The notes below the pieces were generated by a model, which did not search any database, had not been told where the DNA came from, and saw nothing but the letters and a program-made list of their open reading frames with translations. The translations under genes and the position numbers were made by a program. A DNA stretch of 64,000 nt from assembly GCF_000012365.1 (NCBI RefSeq), contig NC_007651.1:2914001-2978000 (forward strand). The letters are read 5' to 3'. This document shows positions 37,434-48,023 of the stretch, in pieces. The first letter of the stretch is position 1; every line of letters starts with the position of its first letter. The DNA comes from Burkholderia thailandensis E264 (lineage in GTDB: Bacteria > Pseudomonadota > Gammaproteobacteria > Burkholderiales > Burkholderiaceae).

Positions 37434-37838
37434 TTAACGCACGAGATCCGGCTCGGCGCCGTTTTCGACGAGCGCCTTCAGCTTCTGGCTCGCATGGAAC
37501 GTCACGACACGGCGTGCGGCAATCGGAATCGCCTCGCCCGTCTTCGGATTGCGCCCCGGCCGCTGCGGCTTGTCGCGCAGCTGGAAATTGCCGAAGCCCG
37601 ACAGCTTCACGCTCTCGCCATTTTCGAGGGCATCGCGAATCACCTCGAAAAACGCCTCGACCATGTCCTTCGCCTCGCGCTTGTTGAGGCCGACGCTGTC
37701 GAACAGCAGTTCGGCCAGCTCGGCCTTCGTCAGCGTCGGCGTATCGCCGGGGAGCGGCGAGGCCGGAACGTCGCGTGACATGGCGCTGCGCTGCGCCGTC
37801 AGAAGGGCTTCAAATTCACTCGAGTTCATGTCGTTCAT
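37434..37838 (-). CDS. ihfA: Integration host factor subunit alpha
   Basis: DNA-bending protein, partner of IhfB. The protein is 134 aa. It has the HU/IHF fold starting at [30 protein letters not shown], the [13 protein letters not shown] saddle and the beta-arm signature [22 protein letters not shown], in which the intercalating Pro is conserved. Compared with E. coli IhfA (99 aa) it has about 35 extra N-terminal residues including a short Pro-rich stretch; ATGs at 37838 and 37829 are possible. It sits downstream of pheT, as in enterobacteria. Confidence 0.95.
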   Translation of the reverse strand: MNDMNSSEFEALLTAQRSAMSRDVPASPLPGDTPTLTKAELAELLFDSVGLNKREAKDMVEAFFEVIRDALENGESVKLSGFGNFQLRDKPQRPGRNPKTGEAIPIAARRVVTFHASQKLKALVENGAEPDLVR

Positions 37839-37880
37839 ATGTGCAAAACTAGCGCGTCAAACTTGGACAAAAACACTGAC

Positions 37881-37905
37881 AAAAGCGGCGACTTCCGCCG
37901 CTTTT
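37881..37905 (-). terminator. Hairpin between pheT and ihfA
   Basis: AAAAGCGGCG (37881-37890) pairs with CGCCGCTTTT (37896-37905) with UUUU on the minus strand, five nt after the pheT stop. It probably attenuates transcription into ihfA. Confidence 0.55.
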
Positions 37906-37910
37906 GCGCC

Positions 37911-40343
37911 CTATCCGCGCAAACGCGCGCCATAGACTCGAGCCATGCGGTCCACGAGGGTCTGAATCGCCTGATCGACCGTCTCGTCCTGCAGGGTTCC
38001 GGCCGCATCCTGGAGCGTGACGCGGAACGCAAGGCTTTTCTCGTGGGCTGACATCCCACTGGAAGTATTTGATTTTGCACGAAATTCATCGAAGAGCGCA
38101 ACTTTCTGGACGAATTTGCACGCGTCCTCGGCAAGCGCCTTCTTCATCTCGTCGAAAAGTGCCTGCACTTCGACCTTCTGATCGACGACGACCGCGATGT
38201 CGCGACGCACCGGCGGGAACTTCGACACCTCCGACGGCGCCGGCAGCGCGCGCGCGACAAGCGCATCCGCGTCGATCTCGAACATCACGGGCGCGTGCGG
38301 CAGCTCGTACTTCTGCATCAGGCGCGGATGCAGTTCGCCAATCCAGCCGACCGCGCGGCCGTCGACCTCGATCCGCGCGCCGCGCCCCGGATGCAGCGCC
38401 GAGTGCTCGGCCTTCACGAAGCGCGCGACGACGGGCGCAAGCAGCGCCTCGAGATCGCCCTTCACATCGAAGTAATCGACCTGGCGCGTCGTCGCGCCCC
38501 ATTGCTCGTCGACGACCGGCCCGTACGCAAGCGCGCCGATGCGCTTCGGCTGCGCATAACCTTCGACCGCGAGCTCGCCCGCCTTCACCGCCGGATCGGC
38601 GATGAACACGCGCCCCGCTTCGAACACGCGCACGCGCTCGGCGCGGCGGTTCAGGTTGTGGCGCAGCACGCCGACGAGGCTGCCGAACAGCGTCGTGCGC
38701 ATCACCGACAGCTGGCTCGCGATCGGGTTCAGCAGGCGCACCGGGTTGTCGTTGCCGGCGAAATCGCGCTCCCATTCGGCATCGACGAAGCTGAAGTTGA
38801 CCGTTTCCGCATAGTCGCGCGCGGCAAGCGCGTGACGGATCGCGTGGACCGAGCGGCGCGTCTCGTCGGTCGCGCGCATCTCGCTTCGCGCGACGGGCGG
38901 ACGCGCGGGAATCTTCTCGAAGCCGTAAATCCGCGCGACTTCCTCGATCAGATCCTCTTCGATCTCGATATCGAAGCGGTGCGGCGGCGGCGTCACGCGG
39001 AACACGTCGCCGTCGCGTTCGAACGCGAGGCCAAGACGCGTGAAGATCTGCGCGATTTCGTCCTTGTCGATCTCGACGCCGATGATCCGGTTCGCGCGCG
39101 ACGCACGCATCGAAACCGGCGCGCGCTGCGGCAGGTTCACGATCTGGTCGTCGACGGGGCCCGCCTGGCCGCCGCAGATGTCGAGGATCAACTGCGTGAT
39201 CCGCTCGACGTGCTCGACGGTCGTCGAATAATCGACGCCGCGCTCGAAGCGATGCGCCGCGTCGGTCGAGAAGTTGTACTTGCGCGCACGGCCGCGGATG
39301 CTGTCCGGCCACCAGAACGCCGCTTCGAGATAGATGTTCGTCGTGTCGAGCGTCACGGCCGTGCTGTCGCCGCCCATGATGCCCGCGAGGCTTTCGACTT
39401 GGGCGTCGTCGGAAATCACGCCGACCGTCTCGTCGAGCTCGACGGTGTTGCCGTTCAGCAGTTTCAACGACTCGCCGCGCTTGCCCCAGCGCACGTCGAT
39501 GCCGCCGTGGATCTTGTCCAGATCGAACACGTGCGACGGGCGGCCCAGCTCGAACATCACGTAGTTCGAGATGTCGACGAGCGCCGATACGCTGCGCTGG
39601 CCCGCGCGCTCGAGGCGCTCGACCATCCAGCGCGGCGTCTTCGCGCGCGCGTTCACACCGCGGATCACGCGGCCGGAAAAGCGCCCGCACAGATCGGGCG
39701 CGGAAATCTTCACGGGCAGCGTCTCGGTCAGCTCGGCGCGCACCGGACGAATGTCGGGCGCGGCGAGCGGCGCACCCGTGATCGCGGCCGTCTCCCGCGC
39801 GATGCCGAACACGGACAGACAGTCCGCCTTGTTCGGCGTCAGCTTGATTTCGAAGACGGTGTCGTCGAGATTCAGCGCGTCACGGATGTCCTGGCCGACG
39901 GGCGTGTCCTCGGGCAGGATCATGAGTCCGCCGTGATCTTCGGACAGCTTCAGCTCGCGCGCCGAGCAGAGCATCCCCTGGCTCTCGACGCCGCGCAGCT
40001 TCGACAGCTTGATCGCGAACGGCGCGCCGCCTTCCTCGGCGGGCGGCAGCTTCGCGCCGACGAGCGCGACCGGCACCTTGATGCCCGGCGCGACATTCGG
40101 CGCGCCGCAGACGATCTGCAGCGTCGCGCCGGTGCCGGCGTCGACCTGGCAGACGTTGAGCTTGTCGGCATCCGGATGCTTGACCACCTCGAGCACGCGG
40201 CCGACGACGATCTTCTCGGTCGGCGGCGCGGCCGGGCGCAGCGATTCGACCTCGAGCCCCGCCATCGTCAGCGCGTGCGACAGCTCGTCCGTCGTCAACT
40301 GCGGATCGACAAAGGTTCTCAACCAGGATTCAGGGAATTGCAT
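37911..40343 (-). CDS. pheT: Phenylalanyl-tRNA synthetase beta subunit
   Basis: Large subunit of the alpha2-beta2 enzyme that charges tRNA-Phe. The protein is 810 aa, standard bacterial length. Domains in order: N-terminal core and EMAP/OB tRNA-binding domain (about 40-150, [18 protein letters not shown]), B3/B4 editing domain (about 215-385), B5 domain (about 405-475, [19 protein letters not shown]), class-II-like core and C-terminal FDX-ACB anticodon-binding domain (about 715-810, [19 protein letters not shown] ... ending [11 protein letters not shown]). It is 88 nt downstream of pheS. Confidence 0.97.
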
Positions 40344-40430
40344 GGATATCCACGTTCGAAACAGGTTAGATCGAGGCCCGGCGCGCCGCCTCGACGGGCC
40401 GGCCGGGCGCGGAGCGGGACGGTCGCGCCG

Positions 40431-41444
40431 TTACGCGAACTGCCGCAGGAAGCGCAGGTCGTTCTCGAAGAACAGGCGCAGATCCTGCACGCCGTAGCGC
40501 AGCATCGTCAGCCGCTCGAGGCCGCTGCCGAACGCGAAGCCGATGTAGCGCTCGGGATCGAGCCCCATGTTGCGGATCACCGTCGGGTGCACCTGGCCGG
40601 AGCCGGAAATCTCGAGCCACTTGCCGGCGTTCTTGCCATGCTCGAACATCATGTCGATCTCGGCCGACGGCTCGGTGAACGGGAAATACGACGGACGAAA
40701 GCGCACGAGGATGTCGTCGCGCTCGAAGAATTTCTTCAGAAAATCGGTATAGACGCCCTTCAGATCCGCGAAGCTGACGTTCTCGTCGATCCACAGGCCT
40801 TCGACCTGATTGAACATCGGGGAGTGCGTCGCGTCGCTGTCGACGCGGTACGTGCGTCCGGGCGCGATCACCTTGATAGGCGGCCGGTTCATCCGCGCGT
40901 AGCGGACCTGCATCGGGCTCGTATGCGTGCGCAGCAACAGCCGACGACCGTCCGCGTCCTTGCCGTCGACGTAGAACGTGTCCTGCATCGAGCGCGCCGG
41001 ATGGTTCTCCGGGCTGTTCAATGCGGTGAAGTTGTACCAGTCGGTTTCGATCTCGGGGCCGTCGGCCACGTCGAAACCGATCGAGCGGAAAATCTGTTCG
41101 ACGCGCTCCCACGTGCGCATCACCGGATGGAGGCTCCCCGCCCCCGCGCCGCGGCCGGGCAGCGTGACGTCGATCGCCTCGGCGGCGAGCCGCTGGTTCA
41201 GGAGCGCGTCGGCGAGCGCCTGGCGGCGCGCGTTGAGCGCGGCTTCGACCTGCTGCTTCGCGACATTGATGCGCGCGCCTTCCGTCTTGCGCGCTTCGGG
41301 ATCGAGCTTGCCGAGGCCCTTCAGCAGCTCGGTCAGCGCGCCCGACTTACCGAGAAACCGCGCCTTCTCGTTCTCGAGCGTGGTGATATCCGCAGCCCCT
41401 TCGAACGACTGCTGCGCGTCGGCGACAATCTGGTCCAGATCCAT
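40431..41444 (-). CDS. pheS: Phenylalanyl-tRNA synthetase alpha subunit
   Basis: Catalytic subunit of 337 aa. The ATG at 41444 gives [20 protein letters not shown], the usual coiled-coil N-terminus; upstream in-frame ATG/TTG codons are less likely. Class II motifs follow: motif 1 region with [22 protein letters not shown], motif 2 with [13 protein letters not shown] and [22 protein letters not shown] [18 protein letters not shown], and motif 3 with [20 protein letters not shown] at about 305. An intrinsic terminator (41501-41524) in the gap after rplT may control read-through into pheST. Confidence 0.97.
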   Translation of the reverse strand: MDLDQIVADAQQSFEGAADITTLENEKARFLGKSGALTELLKGLGKLDPEARKTEGARINVAKQQVEAALNARRQALADALLNQRLAAEAIDVTLPGRGAGAGSLHPVMRTWERVEQIFRSIGFDVADGPEIETDWYNFTALNSPENHPARSMQDTFYVDGKDADGRRLLLRTHTSPMQVRYARMNRPPIKVIAPGRTYRVDSDATHSPMFNQVEGLWIDENVSFADLKGVYTDFLKKFFERDDILVRFRPSYFPFTEPSAEIDMMFEHGKNAGKWLEISGSGQVHPTVIRNMGLDPERYIGFAFGSGLERLTMLRYGVQDLRLFFENDLRFLRQFA

Positions 41445-41500
41445 TGATCCCATCACTTCCAACGTCAGTTGTGCTCGTCGAGCGAAACGCCCGACCCAAC

Positions 41501-41524
41501 AAAAAAGGGGCTCGGAAGAGCCCC
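41501..41524 (-). terminator. Terminator/attenuator between rplT and pheS
   Basis: On the minus strand GGGGCUC-UUCC-GAGCCCC is followed by UUUUUU, 57 nt before the pheS start. In many bacteria pheST is attenuated here. I found no Phe-rich leader peptide, so the control signal is unknown. Confidence 0.85.
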
Positions 41525-41592
41525 GTTTTCGCTGCAGCGGCCGCGACTACCGGAACATCGCTGCAGCTCACCACGCAGTGCTAATTTCGCAA

Positions 41593-41952
41593 TTAGGCTG
41601 CAACGGCGGCCTTCACCTGCTTCACGATCGCGGCAAAGGCTGCCTTGTCGAACACCGCCATGTCGGCCAGCACCTTGCGGTCGAGTTCGATCGACGCCTT
41701 CTTCAGGCCGTTGATGAACACGCTGTAGGTCATGTCGTGCTGACGCACGGCCGCATTGATACGCGTGATCCACAGTGCGCGGAACACACGCTTCTTGTTG
41801 CGGCGGTCGCGGTACGCATACTGACCAGCACGCATCACCGCCTGCTTGGCGATGCGGTAGACGTTATTGCGACGGCCGCGATAACCCTTGGCCAGGTTGA
41901 TGATCTTCTTGTGACGGGCCCGTGCGGTTACCCCACGTTTGACTCGAGGCAT
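41593..41952 (-). CDS. rplT: 50S ribosomal protein L20
   Basis: Early 23S-binding assembly protein, 119 aa. The start [20 protein letters not shown] and the segment [29 protein letters not shown] are near-invariant in the family; the C-terminal globular part ([20 protein letters not shown]) binds RNA and in E. coli represses translation of rpmI-rplT. It is the last ribosomal gene of the thrS-infC-rpmI-rplT string, 30 nt after rpmI. Confidence 0.98.
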
Positions 41953-41982
41953 GTTTCTCTCCTGTGAGTATCGGTTGAGGGG

Positions 41983-42180
41983 TTACGCGAACGGGAGCAT
42001 CGCGCGGACGGAGTTCAGATCGGAATCATGAACTGCCGTGGCGCCGCGCAGGTGACGCTTGTTCTTCGTGGTTTTCTTGGTCAGGATGTGACGCTTGAAG
42101 GCTTGACCGCGCTTGACGGTACCGCCCGGACGCACCACGAAGCGCTTCGCAGCGCTCTTCTTGGTCTTCATCTTAGGCAT
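41983..42180 (-). CDS. rpmI: 50S ribosomal protein L35
   Basis: Ribosomal protein of 65 aa, very basic. The start at 42180 ([20 protein letters not shown]) is the family N-terminus and follows CTGGAG. The signature [21 protein letters not shown] is present. The 193-nt gap after infC is unusually long and GC-rich with several hairpins. It is where L20-binding leader control would lie. Confidence 0.97.
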
Positions 42181-42373
42181 GACGAACAACTCCAGTTTAT
42201 TTGATGGAGGTGGGTGTGCGGTTGGCTTGCGCCCTCAACCCGCCCTTCGGAACCCAGTCCACTTGTGTACGGCGCGTGCGCTCGCGCGACCGCCGTCGTT
42301 TCGGGCGCGCCGCCCTGACCGGACGACGCGCCGAACCACTACATCGAACCGCCGCGCTCGCGCGGCACGCTCG

Positions 42374-42898
42374 TTACTTCTTTTTCTTCGGCGAGAGCAC
42401 CATGATCATCTGGCGCCCTTCCATCTTCGGCATCTGCTCGACCTGGCCGACCTCGTCGAGATCGCCGCGCAGACGCTCGAGCATGCGCATGCCGATTTCC
42501 TGGTGAGCCATTTCACGGCCGCGGAAACGCAACGTGATCTTCGTCTTGTCGCCTTCCTCGAGGAAGCGCACCAGATTGCGCAGCTTGACGTTGTAATCGC
42601 CGTCATCGGTCCCCGGGCGGAATTTCACTTCCTTGACCTGGATGACCTTTTGCTTGAGCTTCGCCTCGTGCTGCTTCTTGGCTTCCTGGTACTTGAACTT
42701 GCCGTAATCCATCAGACGGCAAACCGGCGGAGCCGCCTGCGGCGCAATCTCCACCAGGTCAACATCCAGCTCTTCCGATTTACGGAAAGCCTCGGCGAGT
42801 TTCACGATGCCGATGGGCTCGCCATCGACCCCGACCAGACGCACTTCCGGTGCGGTGATTTCACCGTTGATGCGATGCGACGACTTATCAGTAGCGAT
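42374..42898 (-). CDS. infC: Translation initiation factor IF-3, ATC start codon
   Basis: Controls start-codon fidelity and 30S recycling. The protein is 174 aa. The conserved N-terminus [20 protein letters not shown] lies upstream of any ATG or GTG. Translation therefore must start at the ATC at 42898, eight nt behind AGAGGA. IF-3 genes are known to use AUU or AUC so that IF-3 limits its own synthesis. The N-domain ([20 protein letters not shown]), linker and C-domain ([37 protein letters not shown]) are complete and the C-terminus is Lys-rich. It is 49 nt after thrS. Confidence 0.96.
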   Translation of the reverse strand: MATDKSSHRINGEITAPEVRLVGVDGEPIGIVKLAEAFRKSEELDVDLVEIAPQAAPPVCRLMDYGKFKYQEAKKQHEAKLKQKVIQVKEVKFRPGTDDGDYNVKLRNLVRFLEEGDKTKITLRFRGREMAHQEIGMRMLERLRGDLDEVGQVEQMPKMEGRQMIMVLSPKKKK

Positions 42899-42908
42899 GT
42901 TACGTTTC
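42896..42908 (-). promoter_or_regulatory. Ribosome-binding site and ATC initiation codon of infC
   Basis: The minus strand reads AGAGGAAACGTAAC-ATC-GCTACT. The strong Shine-Dalgarno with no ATG/GTG/TTG in the right frame at proper distance defines the non-canonical start. Confidence 0.85.
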
Positions 42909-42947
42909 CTCTAAAAATTAAAAAAACGAGCCGCGCTGCCAGGGCGG

Positions 42948-44855
42948 TTACTTGAACGCCTGGATGTCCTCACGCAGACGCTCAACGAAGGCCTCGACGG
43001 GCATGACACCCAGATCGACGCCGCCACGGGCACGCACGGCTACCGTTTGTGCTTCACGCTCTTTATCGCCTACGACGAGCAGGTAGGGAACTTTTTCGAG
43101 CGTGTGCTCGCGTATTTTATAGCTAATTTTCTCGTTGCGCAAATCGGCCGACACTCTAAGCCCTTGTTTTTGCAACGATTGAACAACAGTCTGAGCATAT
43201 TCCGCCTGACTTTCGGCGATATTCAGCACAACCGCGTGGAAGGGCGCGAGCCAGGCCGGCATTGCACCAGCATGGTGCTCGATCAGAATCCCGAGGAAAC
43301 GCTCCATCGAGCCGACGATCGCCCGGTGAAGCATCACCGGCCGGCGGCGGCTGTTGTCCTCGGCCACGTACTCGGCACCGAGCCGCTCAGGCAGCATCAT
43401 GTCGAGCTGAAGCGTGCCGCATTGCCACGAGCGGCCGAGCGCGTCCTTGATGTGGTACTCGATCTTCGGGCCATAGAACGCGCCCTCGCCCGGCAGTTCC
43501 TCCCATTCGAGGCCGCATGCCTTCAGCGCGTTGCGCAGGCCCTCTTCCGCGTGATCCCACGTCTCGTCCGAGCCCATCCGCTGCTCGGGACGCAGCGACA
43601 GCTTGATGTCGATCCGATCGAAGCCGAAATCCTCGTAGACGCTCATCGCGAGCTTGTTGAACGCGATCGCCTCGGAGTTGATCTGGTCTTCGGTACAGAA
43701 GATGTGCGCATCGTCCTGCACGAAGCCGCGCACGCGCATCAACCCGTGCAGCGCGCCCGACGCCTCGTTGCGGTGGCACGAGCCGAACTCGGCGTACCGC
43801 AGCGGCAGATCGCGATACGAGCGCAGCCCGTGCTTGAACACCTGCACGTGGCCCGGACAGTTCATCGGCTTGATCGCGTAGTCGCGCTTCTCCGATTCCG
43901 TCGTGAACATGTTCTCGCGATAGTTCTGCCAGTGGCCGGACGCCTCCCACAGCGAACGATCCATGATCATCGGCGTCTTGATCTCGAGATAGCCGGCTGC
44001 GTCGAGGCGACGGCGCATGTACTGCTCGACTCGCTGCCACAGCGTCCAGCCCTTCGGATGCCAGAACACCATGCCGGGGGCCTCTTCCTGAATGTGGAAC
44101 AGGTCGAGTTGCTTGCCGAGCTTGCGGTGATCGCGCTTTTCCGCCTCTTCGAGCATGTGCAGGTACGCGTCCTGGTCCTCCTTCTTCGTCCAGGCAGTGC
44201 CGTAGATCCGCTGCAGTTGCTCGTTCTTCGAATCGCCGCGCCAGTACGCGCCCGCGACCTTCATCAGCTTGAAGACCTTCAGCTTGCCCGTCGACGGCAC
44301 GTGCGGGCCGCGGCACAGATCGGTGAAGCCGCCGTGCGAATACAGCTTGATCTCGTCGCTCGCGGGAATCGATTCGATGATCTCAGCCTTGTATTTCTCG
44401 CCGATGCTGCGGAAGTACGACACGGCCTCGTCGCGCGACACGACGCGGCGCGTGACGGGCTCATCCCGCTTCGCGAGTTCCTGCATGCGCTTTTCGATCG
44501 CCTCCAGATCCTCGGGCGTAAACGGGCGGTGATACGAGAAATCGTAGTAGAAGCCGTTGTCGATCACGGGGCCGATCGTCACCTGCGCGTCCGGGTGCAA
44601 TTCCTTCACCGCGTAGGCGAGCAAGTGGGCGGTCGAATGGCGAATGATGTCGAGGCCGTCGGCGTCCTTGTCGGTGACGATCGCGAGCGACGCGTCGCGA
44701 TCGATCAGCGCGGACGTATCGACGAGTTCGCCGTCGAGCTTGCCGCCGAGCGCGGCCTTCGCAAGGCCGGGGCCGATCGACGCCGCCACTTCGGCGACCG
44801 TCACCGGATGCTCGTATTGGCGAATCGAGCCGTCAGGCAAGCGTATCGAAACCAT
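42948..44855 (-). CDS. thrS: Threonyl-tRNA synthetase
   Basis: Class II synthetase of 635 aa, standard length. Domains in order: TGS domain (1-62, [20 protein letters not shown]), editing domain with the zinc-type motif [16 protein letters not shown] (about 75-90) and [14 protein letters not shown] with its HxxxC-like pair, then the catalytic core. The core carries [10 protein letters not shown] (Cys zinc ligand at about 333), motif 2 [22 protein letters not shown] and motif 3 near [21 protein letters not shown]-terminal anticodon-binding domain closes it. It is the first gene of the string ending with pheT/ihfA. The gene starts 70 nt after a strong terminator of the tRNA-Val transcript. Confidence 0.97.
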
Positions 44856-44927
44856 ATAGCAATCTCCGTGATGCCGTCAGTGACCGGCAGACTATCAACG
44901 CGCGAAGCCACAACGAAAACGCGCGAC

Positions 44928-44962
44928 AAAAAAAATGCGGCCCCGCTCTCGAGGGGCCGCAT
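44928..44962 (-). terminator. Terminator between tRNA-Val and thrS
   Basis: ATGCGGCCCC (44935-44944) pairs with GGGGCCGCAT (44953-44962); on the minus strand eight U residues follow. It ends the tRNA-Val transcript and lies just upstream of thrS, where it could also act as a leader element. Confidence 0.88.
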
Positions 44963-45122
44963 TCCGATACTTCAAAATCACAAGGCGAAAACGTTCCTCG
45001 ACTAGCGTCGCTCCGAATGGGTTTCGGTCAACGTTCGCGGTGTCATAACCGTATTCGCCTTTTGCGTAGAAATTTTCTACTGCCGCCAAAGCCCGGAAAA
45101 CCGAGCCTCAGCCGAATGTCGT

Positions 45123-45199
45123 TGGTAGGCTCGATTGGATTCGAACCAACGACCCCCACCATGTCAAGGTGGTGCTCTAACCAACTGAGCTACGAGCCT
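45123..45199 (-). tRNA. tRNA-Val (anticodon GAC)
   Basis: A 77-nt cloverleaf on the minus strand: acceptor AGGCTCG/CGAGCCT, D-arm TAGCTCAGTTGGTTAGAGC, anticodon stem CCACC/GGTGG with loop TTGACAT (anticodon GAC), T-arm GGTTCGAATCC and encoded CCA. Confidence 0.97.
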
Positions 45200-45308
45200 G
45201 AAGAAGCTGAAATTATATGGGGCTCTTTTGGTCTTGGCAAGTGTTTTCGTGCATTTCGCTGGGGGGAAATGCGCAAGCCGTTGCCGCAAGGCATTGGGCG
45301 GCGGGCGC

Positions 45309-47552
45309 TCACGCCTTGCGGGCCGCCCGAACGACCCCCTGAACCTCGCCGAGCAGCGTGCACGCGCGTTGCACCTGCGACGCGCTCGACACCTCGACCG
45401 TGAATTGCATGAAGGCCGCGTTCCGGCGGCTTTGCGTCTTCACGCCGATCACGTTCATCTTCTCGCGCGCGAATACCTCGGAGATATCGCGCAACAGCCC
45501 TTGCCGATCGCTCGCCTCGATCATCAGATCGACCGGATAGACGGACGCGCCCCGCCCGCCCAGCACGTCGGCGGACCAGGTGGTCTGCAGCACGCGCTCG
45601 GGCGCGCGCTCGGCCATCCGGCGGAACGTCGCGCAATCGCTGCGGTGGATCGACATGCCCTTGCCGCGCGTGACGAAACCGCTGATCGGATCGGGCGGCG
45701 CCGGACGGCAGCAGCGGGCGAGCTGCGTGAGAAGCGCATCGACGCCGACGACGAGCACGCCCGTCGACGCGCCGTGCGCGACGTTCGCGCCGCTCGCGCG
45801 CTTCTCGAAGTGCGCGGGTGCCTCCGGCTCGGGCTCGGGCGCCGGCGCGTCGGACAGCGCCTGCTCGACGTTGCGCAGGCTGAACTCTTCCTTGCCGACG
45901 ACCGAAAACAGCTCGTCCGGCGACTTGAAGCCGAGCTTCGCCGCGAGGTGCTCGAGATTCACCGACGTCTTGCCCTCGCGCTGCAGCGTCTTTTCGACGA
46001 GCGCGCGACCGTGCGCGACGTTCTCCTGCTGATCGACCGCGTTGAACCACGCGCGCACCTTCTGGCGCGCGCGCGAGCTGCTCAGATAGCCGAGCTGCGG
46101 ATTGAGCCAGTCGCGCGACGGGCCGCCCTCCTTCACCGCGACGATCTCGACCGTCTGGCCGTTCGCGAGCGGCGTGTTGAGCGGCACCATCGCACCGTCG
46201 ACGCGCGCCCCCCGGCATCGATGACCGAGTTCGCTGTGCAGGTGGTATGCGAAGTCGACCGGCGTCGCGCCCTGCGGCAGCGCGATCACGCGCGCCTGCG
46301 GCGTCAGCACGTAGATGTGATCGTCGTCGAGCGTCGTCTCGCGCAGTTGCGCCCATGCTTCATGGCCGCTCGCGTCCGCGCCGCCGCTGTCCGCGATCTC
46401 GTCCTTCCACGCAAGCAACTGGCGCAGCCACGCGATCTTCTCGTCGTACTTCTCGCTGGCCGAGAACTGGCCGCCGTAGCCGCGCGCGCCCGCCTCCTTG
46501 TACCGCCAGTGCGCGGCGACGCCGTATTCGGCGAAGCGGTGCATCTCATGCGTGCGGATCTGCACCTCGAACGCGCGGCCGTCGTCGCCGATCACGACCG
46601 TATGCAGCGATTTGTAGCCGTTCGGCTTCGGCCGCGAGATGTAATCGTCGAATTCCTTCGGCACCGGCTGCCAAAGGTGATGAACGATGCCGAGCACCGT
46701 ATAGCAATCCTTGATGTCCGGCACGATCACGCGAAACGCGCGCACATCGTAGAGCTCCGAGAAGTCGAGCTCCTTGCCGCGCATCTTGCGCCAGATGCTG
46801 TAGATGTGCTTCGGCCGACCGCTCACTTCGGCCTGGATGTGCGCGGCCGCGAGTTCGCGTTGCAGTTGCGCGATCGCGTCGGCGACGTACGCCTCGCGCT
46901 CGACGCGCTTCTCGTCGAGCAGCTTCGCGATGCGCTTGTAGGTGACGGGATCTTCGAAGCGGAATGCAAGATCCTCGAGCTCCCACTTCAGCTGCCAGAT
47001 GCCGAGCCGGTTCGCGAGCGGCGCGTAGATTTCGAGCGTCTCGCGCGCGACGTCGGGCGGCGGCTCGATTTTCGCGGCAGCATAGTGGCGCAACGATTGC
47101 AGGCGCGATGCGAGCCTGATCAGCACGACGCGGATGTCCTGCGCGAACGCGAGCAGCATCTTGCGCAGCGCCTCGATCTGCGCGCGCCGCTCCGCCTGCG
47201 CGTCGCGACCCGCGTCGACGGGCACGCTCTGCGCGGCGCGCAGGCTCACGGTGCCGAGACGCAGCAGCTTGCGCACGTCGGTGACGAGGTGCGCAACCTC
47301 ATCACCGAAGCGCTCGGCAATCTGCTTTTCGGGGTCGCTCAGATACGGCGCGAGAGCGAAAAGCGCCGCCGCCTGCGTCGCGGGCGGATCGACGTTCAGC
47401 CGCTGCATGATCGTCGACGTGCCTGTCGCATGATCGGCGAGCAGCTCTCCCGACGGCAGGCGCGCGTCGCCCGCGTGCTCGCGCACGAACGCGAGCACGT
47501 CGTCAAGCGACGGCGCCGCGGCGGTGGCGGAGGATGCGGATTCGGCTGTCAT
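45309..47552 (-). CDS. relA: (p)ppGpp synthetase RelA
   Basis: Stringent-response alarmone synthetase of 747 aa from the ATG at 47552. The N-terminal HD hydrolase domain (about 40-190) lacks the HD metal motif (LFALAPYLSDPEKQIAERFG is in its place), so it should be synthetase-only. The synthetase domain contains DFSELYDVRAFRVIV, EFDDYISRPKPNGYKSLHT (the EXDD motif of RelA, not RXKD of SpoT/Rel) and VQIRTHEMHRFAEYGVAAHW. TGS (VIALPQGATPVDFAYHLHSEL), a zinc-finger/RIS region (CCRPAPPDPISGFVTRGKGM) and a C-terminal ACT domain follow, which sense deacylated tRNA on ribosomes. It is monocistronic or followed distantly by thrS across tRNA-Val. Confidence 0.96.
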   Translation of the reverse strand: MTAESASSATAAAPSLDDVLAFVREHAGDARLPSGELLADHATGTSTIMQRLNVDPPATQAAALFALAPYLSDPEKQIAERFGDEVAHLVTDVRKLLRLGTVSLRAAQSVPVDAGRDAQAERRAQIEALRKMLLAFAQDIRVVLIRLASRLQSLRHYAAAKIEPPPDVARETLEIYAPLANRLGIWQLKWELEDLAFRFEDPVTYKRIAKLLDEKRVEREAYVADAIAQLQRELAAAHIQAEVSGRPKHIYSIWRKMRGKELDFSELYDVRAFRVIVPDIKDCYTVLGIVHHLWQPVPKEFDDYISRPKPNGYKSLHTVVIGDDGRAFEVQIRTHEMHRFAEYGVAAHWRYKEAGARGYGGQFSASEKYDEKIAWLRQLLAWKDEIADSGGADASGHEAWAQLRETTLDDDHIYVLTPQARVIALPQGATPVDFAYHLHSELGHRCRGARVDGAMVPLNTPLANGQTVEIVAVKEGGPSRDWLNPQLGYLSSSRARQKVRAWFNAVDQQENVAHGRALVEKTLQREGKTSVNLEHLAAKLGFKSPDELFSVVGKEEFSLRNVEQALSDAPAPEPEPEAPAHFEKRASGANVAHGASTGVLVVGVDALLTQLARCCRPAPPDPISGFVTRGKGMSIHRSDCATFRRMAERAPERVLQTTWSADVLGGRGASVYPVDLMIEASDRQGLLRDISEVFAREKMNVIGVKTQSRRNAAFMQFTVEVSSASQVQRACTLLGEVQGVVRAARKA

Positions 47553-47597
47553 CGTCGGGTACTGCAAGTTGCCTGAAAAAACGTGCCGTGCGCCGGC

Positions 47598-47951
47598 TCA
47601 GGTGCATTGCGCGGCGACCACCACCACCTCGACGAGGCAGGCGGGATTCGCGAGCTTCGCCTCGACGGTCGCGCGCGGCGGCGTCGCGCCCTGGGCGACC
47701 CATGCATCCCACACTTCGTTCATGCCCGGGAAGTTCGCCATGTCGGAGATGAAGATCTGCACCGACAGCAGATGCGACTTGTCGCTGTTCGCCTCGCCGA
47801 GCAGGCGGTCGATGTGGGCGAGCACTTCGCGCGTCTGGCCCTTGATGTCCTGCGCAGTGTCCTCTGCGATCTGGCCCGCGAGGTAGACGGTACCGTTGTG
47901 AATCGCGATTTCGGAAAGACGGGGACCGACGTGGTGACGAGTAACTGCCAT
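47598..47951 (-). CDS. RidA-family (YjgF/YER057c/UK114) deaminase
   Basis: Protein of 117 aa, one RidA domain. It has VGPRLSEIAIHNGTVYLAGQIAEDTAQDIKGQ in the first half, VQIFISDMANFPGMNEVWDAW in the second and an RATVEAKLANPACLVEVVVVA end with the conserved Arg. RidA proteins hydrolyse reactive enamine/imine intermediates of PLP enzymes. This one has the AEDTAQ variant found in the Rid group often called RidA-like in Burkholderia; the catalytic Arg is present (ATVEA preceded by PPRATV). It lies between the hydrolase gene and relA on the same strand. Confidence 0.9.
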   Translation of the reverse strand: MAVTRHHVGPRLSEIAIHNGTVYLAGQIAEDTAQDIKGQTREVLAHIDRLLGEANSDKSHLLSVQIFISDMANFPGMNEVWDAWVAQGATPPRATVEAKLANPACLVEVVVVAAQCT

Positions 47952-48023
47952 GAGAATTCCCGGTTGAATGGTTGATCGGGGAGCGACGCCGCATGCGGCG
48001 GGCGTGCGGCGCCGAACCGCATA

